This document shows positions 62,289 to 64,000 of a stretch of DNA of 64,000 bases, in pieces. Location: NCBI GenBank assembly GCA_910575255.1, contig CAJTEM010000001.1, positions 1-64,000 on the forward strand, written 5' to 3'. The notes beneath the pieces are model-generated. The model saw only the letters and a list, made by a program, of their open reading frames with translations, was not told where the DNA came from and ran no database searches. Made by a program: the position numbers and the translations under genes. This DNA comes from Lachnospiraceae bacterium (GTDB lineage: Bacteria > Bacillota > Clostridia > Lachnospirales > Lachnospiraceae). The stretch's first letter is position 1. Each line of letters starts with the position of its first letter.

Positions 62289-62495
62289 GTGGGAACTTTT
62301 GAAGTGGACGAGAAAATATATTTAGAGCCGTGTCCTTTTTGTGGTGGTGAAGCATACATAACTGGTTTATTTATTCCTGTGAACGGTGATGAAATAAACG
62401 CATATGCCGTTGGTTGTGAAAAATGTGGAATAAGTTTCATGGAAGACTGGATATATGACAACATTGTGAAGAAATGGAACACGAGAATTCAATGA
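62289..62495 (+). CDS. Lar-like zinc finger protein
   Basis: 68-69 aa, GTG at 62289 (GGAGGT eight bases upstream) or TTG at 62286. 'LEPCPFCGGEAYITG' and 'VGCEKCGISFMEDW' give the CxxC-x~25-CxxC layout of Lar-type restriction alleviation proteins. Restriction alleviation is the family role; here it is inferred. Confidence 0.6.
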   Translation: MGTFEVDEKIYLEPCPFCGGEAYITGLFIPVNGDEINAYAVGCEKCGISFMEDWIYDNIVKKWNTRIQ

Positions 62496-62686
62496 GGAGG
62501 GAGATTGATGCTGTGAAAAAGAAATTAGAAAGTTTTTTGGTGTGTGCCGATTTTTCCAATGATATTCCGGTACTTGTTGTCGGAACAAAGGTTAAAAACG
62601 GTATAAACGTCATCAATGCTTTTAAGGGTGAGGAAGCGGAGGAACTATATCATAAGTTGTCTGACAAGAAAGGAGAGAAAAATTGA
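62492..62686 (+). CDS. Small phage hypothetical protein
   Basis: 64 aa from the ATG at 62492, coupled to the previous stop; a GTG at 62513 after GAGGAGGGAG is an alternative start. 'DIPVLVVGTKVKNGINVINA' and an acidic helical end. No family recognised. Confidence 0.5.
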   Translation: MRREIDAVKKKLESFLVCADFSNDIPVLVVGTKVKNGINVINAFKGEEAEELYHKLSDKKGEKN

Positions 62687-62886
62687 TTGCGGAAAAAGAA
62701 CTGTTGGTTTTTAAATGTAATGCTCTTCTGAGACCGAGAGAAATGAATGATTTGTATCGGTCAATTCATCAGCAGAAGGATACTGGAATAATAATTGTTC
62801 CGCCATATGTTGAACCGATTTTAGTTCCGACTGGAACGGAAATAAAGATATCCGAATTTATTCCAGAGAAAGAAGCTGTGAGGTGA
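62683..62886 (+). CDS. Small phage hypothetical protein
   Basis: 67 aa from a TTG start (AAGGAGAG upstream, overlap with the preceding stop). 'GIIIVPPYVEPILVPTGTEI' is a beta-rich motif often seen in small phage proteins. Function unknown. Confidence 0.5.
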   Translation: MIAEKELLVFKCNALLRPREMNDLYRSIHQQKDTGIIIVPPYVEPILVPTGTEIKISEFIPEKEAVR

Positions 62887-62891
62887 TTAGC

Positions 62892-63836
62892 ATGAGCTAT
62901 CAGTACGACCAGTATCTGGCCAAACATAAAGAAAATGTGAGAAACGGCTTTGAGTGGCTCCAAACCAATCTTCCAGAGCTGGTAAAGGATATCCCAAACC
63001 TGGGATGGCAAACCGGTTTTGCCCATGACCAGTCAAAGTCTGAGCCGGACGAATACGAGGCATACGACGCTTACTTCTACGGCGGCAATCGGTCTTTCAA
63101 AGTGGTTCAGGAATACCGAAAAGCCTGGTTGATGCATCTCCATCGAAATCCGCATCACTGGCAGCATTGGGTGCTGATTAACGACGATCCAAAAGAGGGC
63201 GAGATTCTCATAGAGATGCCAATCAATTATATTTTTGAGATGGTTTGCGATTGGTGGGCATTCAGTTGGGCGAAAGGGAACCTGCAGGAAATCTTCAAGT
63301 GGTATGACGAGCATAAGAACTACATGAAGCTGCATCCAAATACCAGAAAAAAAGTGGAAGAAATTCTCGGTAAGATAAAGGAAAAGCTGGATAACAGTTC
63401 AGAACTCGCCCATCATGGAGTCGAGGGACAAAAATGGGGTGTACGGAATGGACCGCCATATCCAATCAAGAAAACGGTTGAAAAATCAGGAGAAGGTGCT
63501 ACCATTGAAGATACATACATTCATAAAAGTGTTGGGGCAAAGGCTCGGAACTATGATGTTTTAGACCCGGCGACTGGCGAATACTTTCATTTCTCGGAGG
63601 GAACCAGAATCAGAGAATCGAAAGTGTTTGCCGGGAAAGGCGGTGTAAAAGAACTGGAGCCGGAAGTTGCTCAGGGACTCTCCGAACAGATTGGCGGCGA
63701 TCCCGATGAATGGCAGCACTGCAAAGGAATTGGAACTATTGACTGTGATGGTGAAGATGTTGATGCGGAGGTGCATTGGTTCCAGGAGCCATCGGTGGGA
63801 AAACACAAATTCAAAGTGAAGAAATGGCTGGAATGA
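62892..63836 (+). CDS. DUF5662-like protein with C-terminal phage 'HHGVEGQKWGVR' segment
   Basis: 314 aa from the ATG at 62892. Residues ~1-150 match DUF5662: 'YQYDQYLAKHKENVRNGFEW', 'GFAHDQSKSEPDEYEAYDAY', 'HRNPHHWQHWVLINDD', with several His/Asp that could bind metal. At ~176-190 the peptide 'AHHGVEGQKWGVRNGPPYP' appears, known from many Gram-positive phage structural proteins. A C-terminal domain follows ('DPATGEYFHFSEGTRIRESK'). Suggests the start of the structural region. Confidence 0.7.
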   Translation: MSYQYDQYLAKHKENVRNGFEWLQTNLPELVKDIPNLGWQTGFAHDQSKSEPDEYEAYDAYFYGGNRSFKVVQEYRKAWLMHLHRNPHHWQHWVLINDDPKEGEILIEMPINYIFEMVCDWWAFSWAKGNLQEIFKWYDEHKNYMKLHPNTRKKVEEILGKIKEKLDNSSELAHHGVEGQKWGVRNGPPYPIKKTVEKSGEGATIEDTYIHKSVGAKARNYDVLDPATGEYFHFSEGTRIRESKVFAGKGGVKELEPEVAQGLSEQIGGDPDEWQHCKGIGTIDCDGEDVDAEVHWFQEPSVGKHKFKVKKWLE

Positions 63837-63846
63837 GGTGAAGAAT

Positions 63847-64000
63847 ATGAAAGTTAGGTGGAAAGGAAAAACAGATTTTCTGGTACTTACGCACGACAAA
63901 GTATACACTGTCCTCGCAGTAGAAAAGGGGTGGTATCGGATCGTGGATGACAGCGGGGAAGATTATCTGTATTCCCCGGAACAGTTTGAGGTCGTAGAAG
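63847..64000 (+). CDS. Partial small phage protein, SH3-like
   Basis: 51 codons visible, no stop before the window edge. 'TDFLVLTHDKVYTVLAVEKG' and 'WYRIVDDSGEDYLYSPEQF' resemble small beta-barrel phage proteins. Start after GAGGTGAAG. Right end unknown. Confidence 0.55.
   Translation, partial: MKVRWKGKTDFLVLTHDKVYTVLAVEKGWYRIVDDSGEDYLYSPEQFEVVE

Larger units (their letters stand above)
41852..63234 (+). repeat. Recurrent octamer TTATATTT, 25 copies on the plus strand
   Basis: Copies start at 41852, 43053, 43469, 43639, 44925, 45067, 46138, 47497, 48196, 48759, 48980, 49642, 51674, 53324, 53834, 54201, 55341, 55512, 57280, 58371, 60933, 61393, 61888, 62089 and 63227. They occur in intergenic DNA and inside genes in all reading frames (D-Y-I, K-L-Y-F, I-I-F), so coding constraint does not explain them. 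By eye I find three copies in 1-40 kb (all 3.0-3.5 kb) and none on the minus strand of the phage region. Counts were made by reading. Confidence 0.75.

Noticed and set aside
1-64000. CRISPR array, rRNA genes or complete canonical tRNA genes
   Set aside because: No regularly spaced repeats, no rRNA sequence and only one defective tRNA-like structure were seen.

Overview
The window reads as a chromosome segment of an anaerobic Firmicute, most likely a Lachnospiraceae/Clostridia gut bacterium. The signs are strong AAGGAGG-type ribosome binding sites, many lipoproteins and single-helix membrane proteins with Gram-positive signals, a thiMED salvage operon, and phage gene families typical of Clostridia phages (DUF6353-, DUF6273- and DUF5662-like). 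The assignment rests on protein character only.

Region 1 (1-36.2 kb) is one long plus-strand accessory locus related to contractile injection systems and type VI secretion. It holds four intact VgrG/Pvc8-type spike proteins (9.7, 11.1, 27.7 and 31.9 kb) and a fifth decayed one (35.4-36.2 kb). It also holds two DUF4280 PAAR-like proteins (12.4 and 29.0 kb), one carrying a papain/NlpC-like candidate effector domain. Other members are two DUF1795/EagR-like candidate chaperones (14.9 and 27.1 kb), duplicated candidate structural proteins (1.6, 7.6, 8.9 and 25.8 kb), a membrane PP2C-TPR protein (5.5 kb), an Hsp70/actin-fold ATPase (20.1 kb), and many membrane-anchored or lipoprotein genes that look like immunity factors. 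A tandem family of four candidate immunity genes (13.5-18.3 kb) follows the papain-like effector. Duplication, microhomology deletion and gene remnants are frequent, as expected for a polymorphic-toxin locus. No sheath, tube or ClpV gene lies in the window, so the injection machine itself must be elsewhere or is only partly present.

Region 2 (36.3-39.9 kb) is core-like: thiM-thiE-thiD (thiamine precursor salvage), a rho-independent terminator, a 162-bp near-perfect palindrome (MITE-like), and a XerC/D-type tyrosine recombinase.

Region 3 (about 40.1-64.0 kb, running off the right edge) is an integrated phage or phage-like element. A minus-strand integrase with its own sigma70-type promoter lies at the left end. 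It is followed by an almost gap-free plus-strand run of small phage proteins, a cell-wall hydrolase and a replication module. That module has a 1406-aa protein combining SF3 helicase, AEP-like primase and family B DNA polymerase segments, then a candidate ssDNA-binding protein, RNase H and an SNF2 helicase. The last complete gene has a DUF5662-like domain and the 'HHGVEGQKWGVR' peptide seen in phage structural proteins.

Three signals in Region 3 fit no standard feature type. (a) Ten copies of a rigid element CAA-N6-TTATG-(G/A)AA, mostly just after terminators, resemble a compact phage promoter. (b) Terminator hairpins contain the stop codon of the preceding gene in their loop, which forces a common C-terminal 'ES' or 'EES'. 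(c) The octamer TTATATTT occurs 25 times on the coding strand of about 22 kb, in coding (all frames) and intergenic DNA, against 3 in the preceding 40 kb. The helicase-primase-polymerase gene also has an in-frame internal Shine-Dalgarno plus ATG exactly at the start of its polymerase half.
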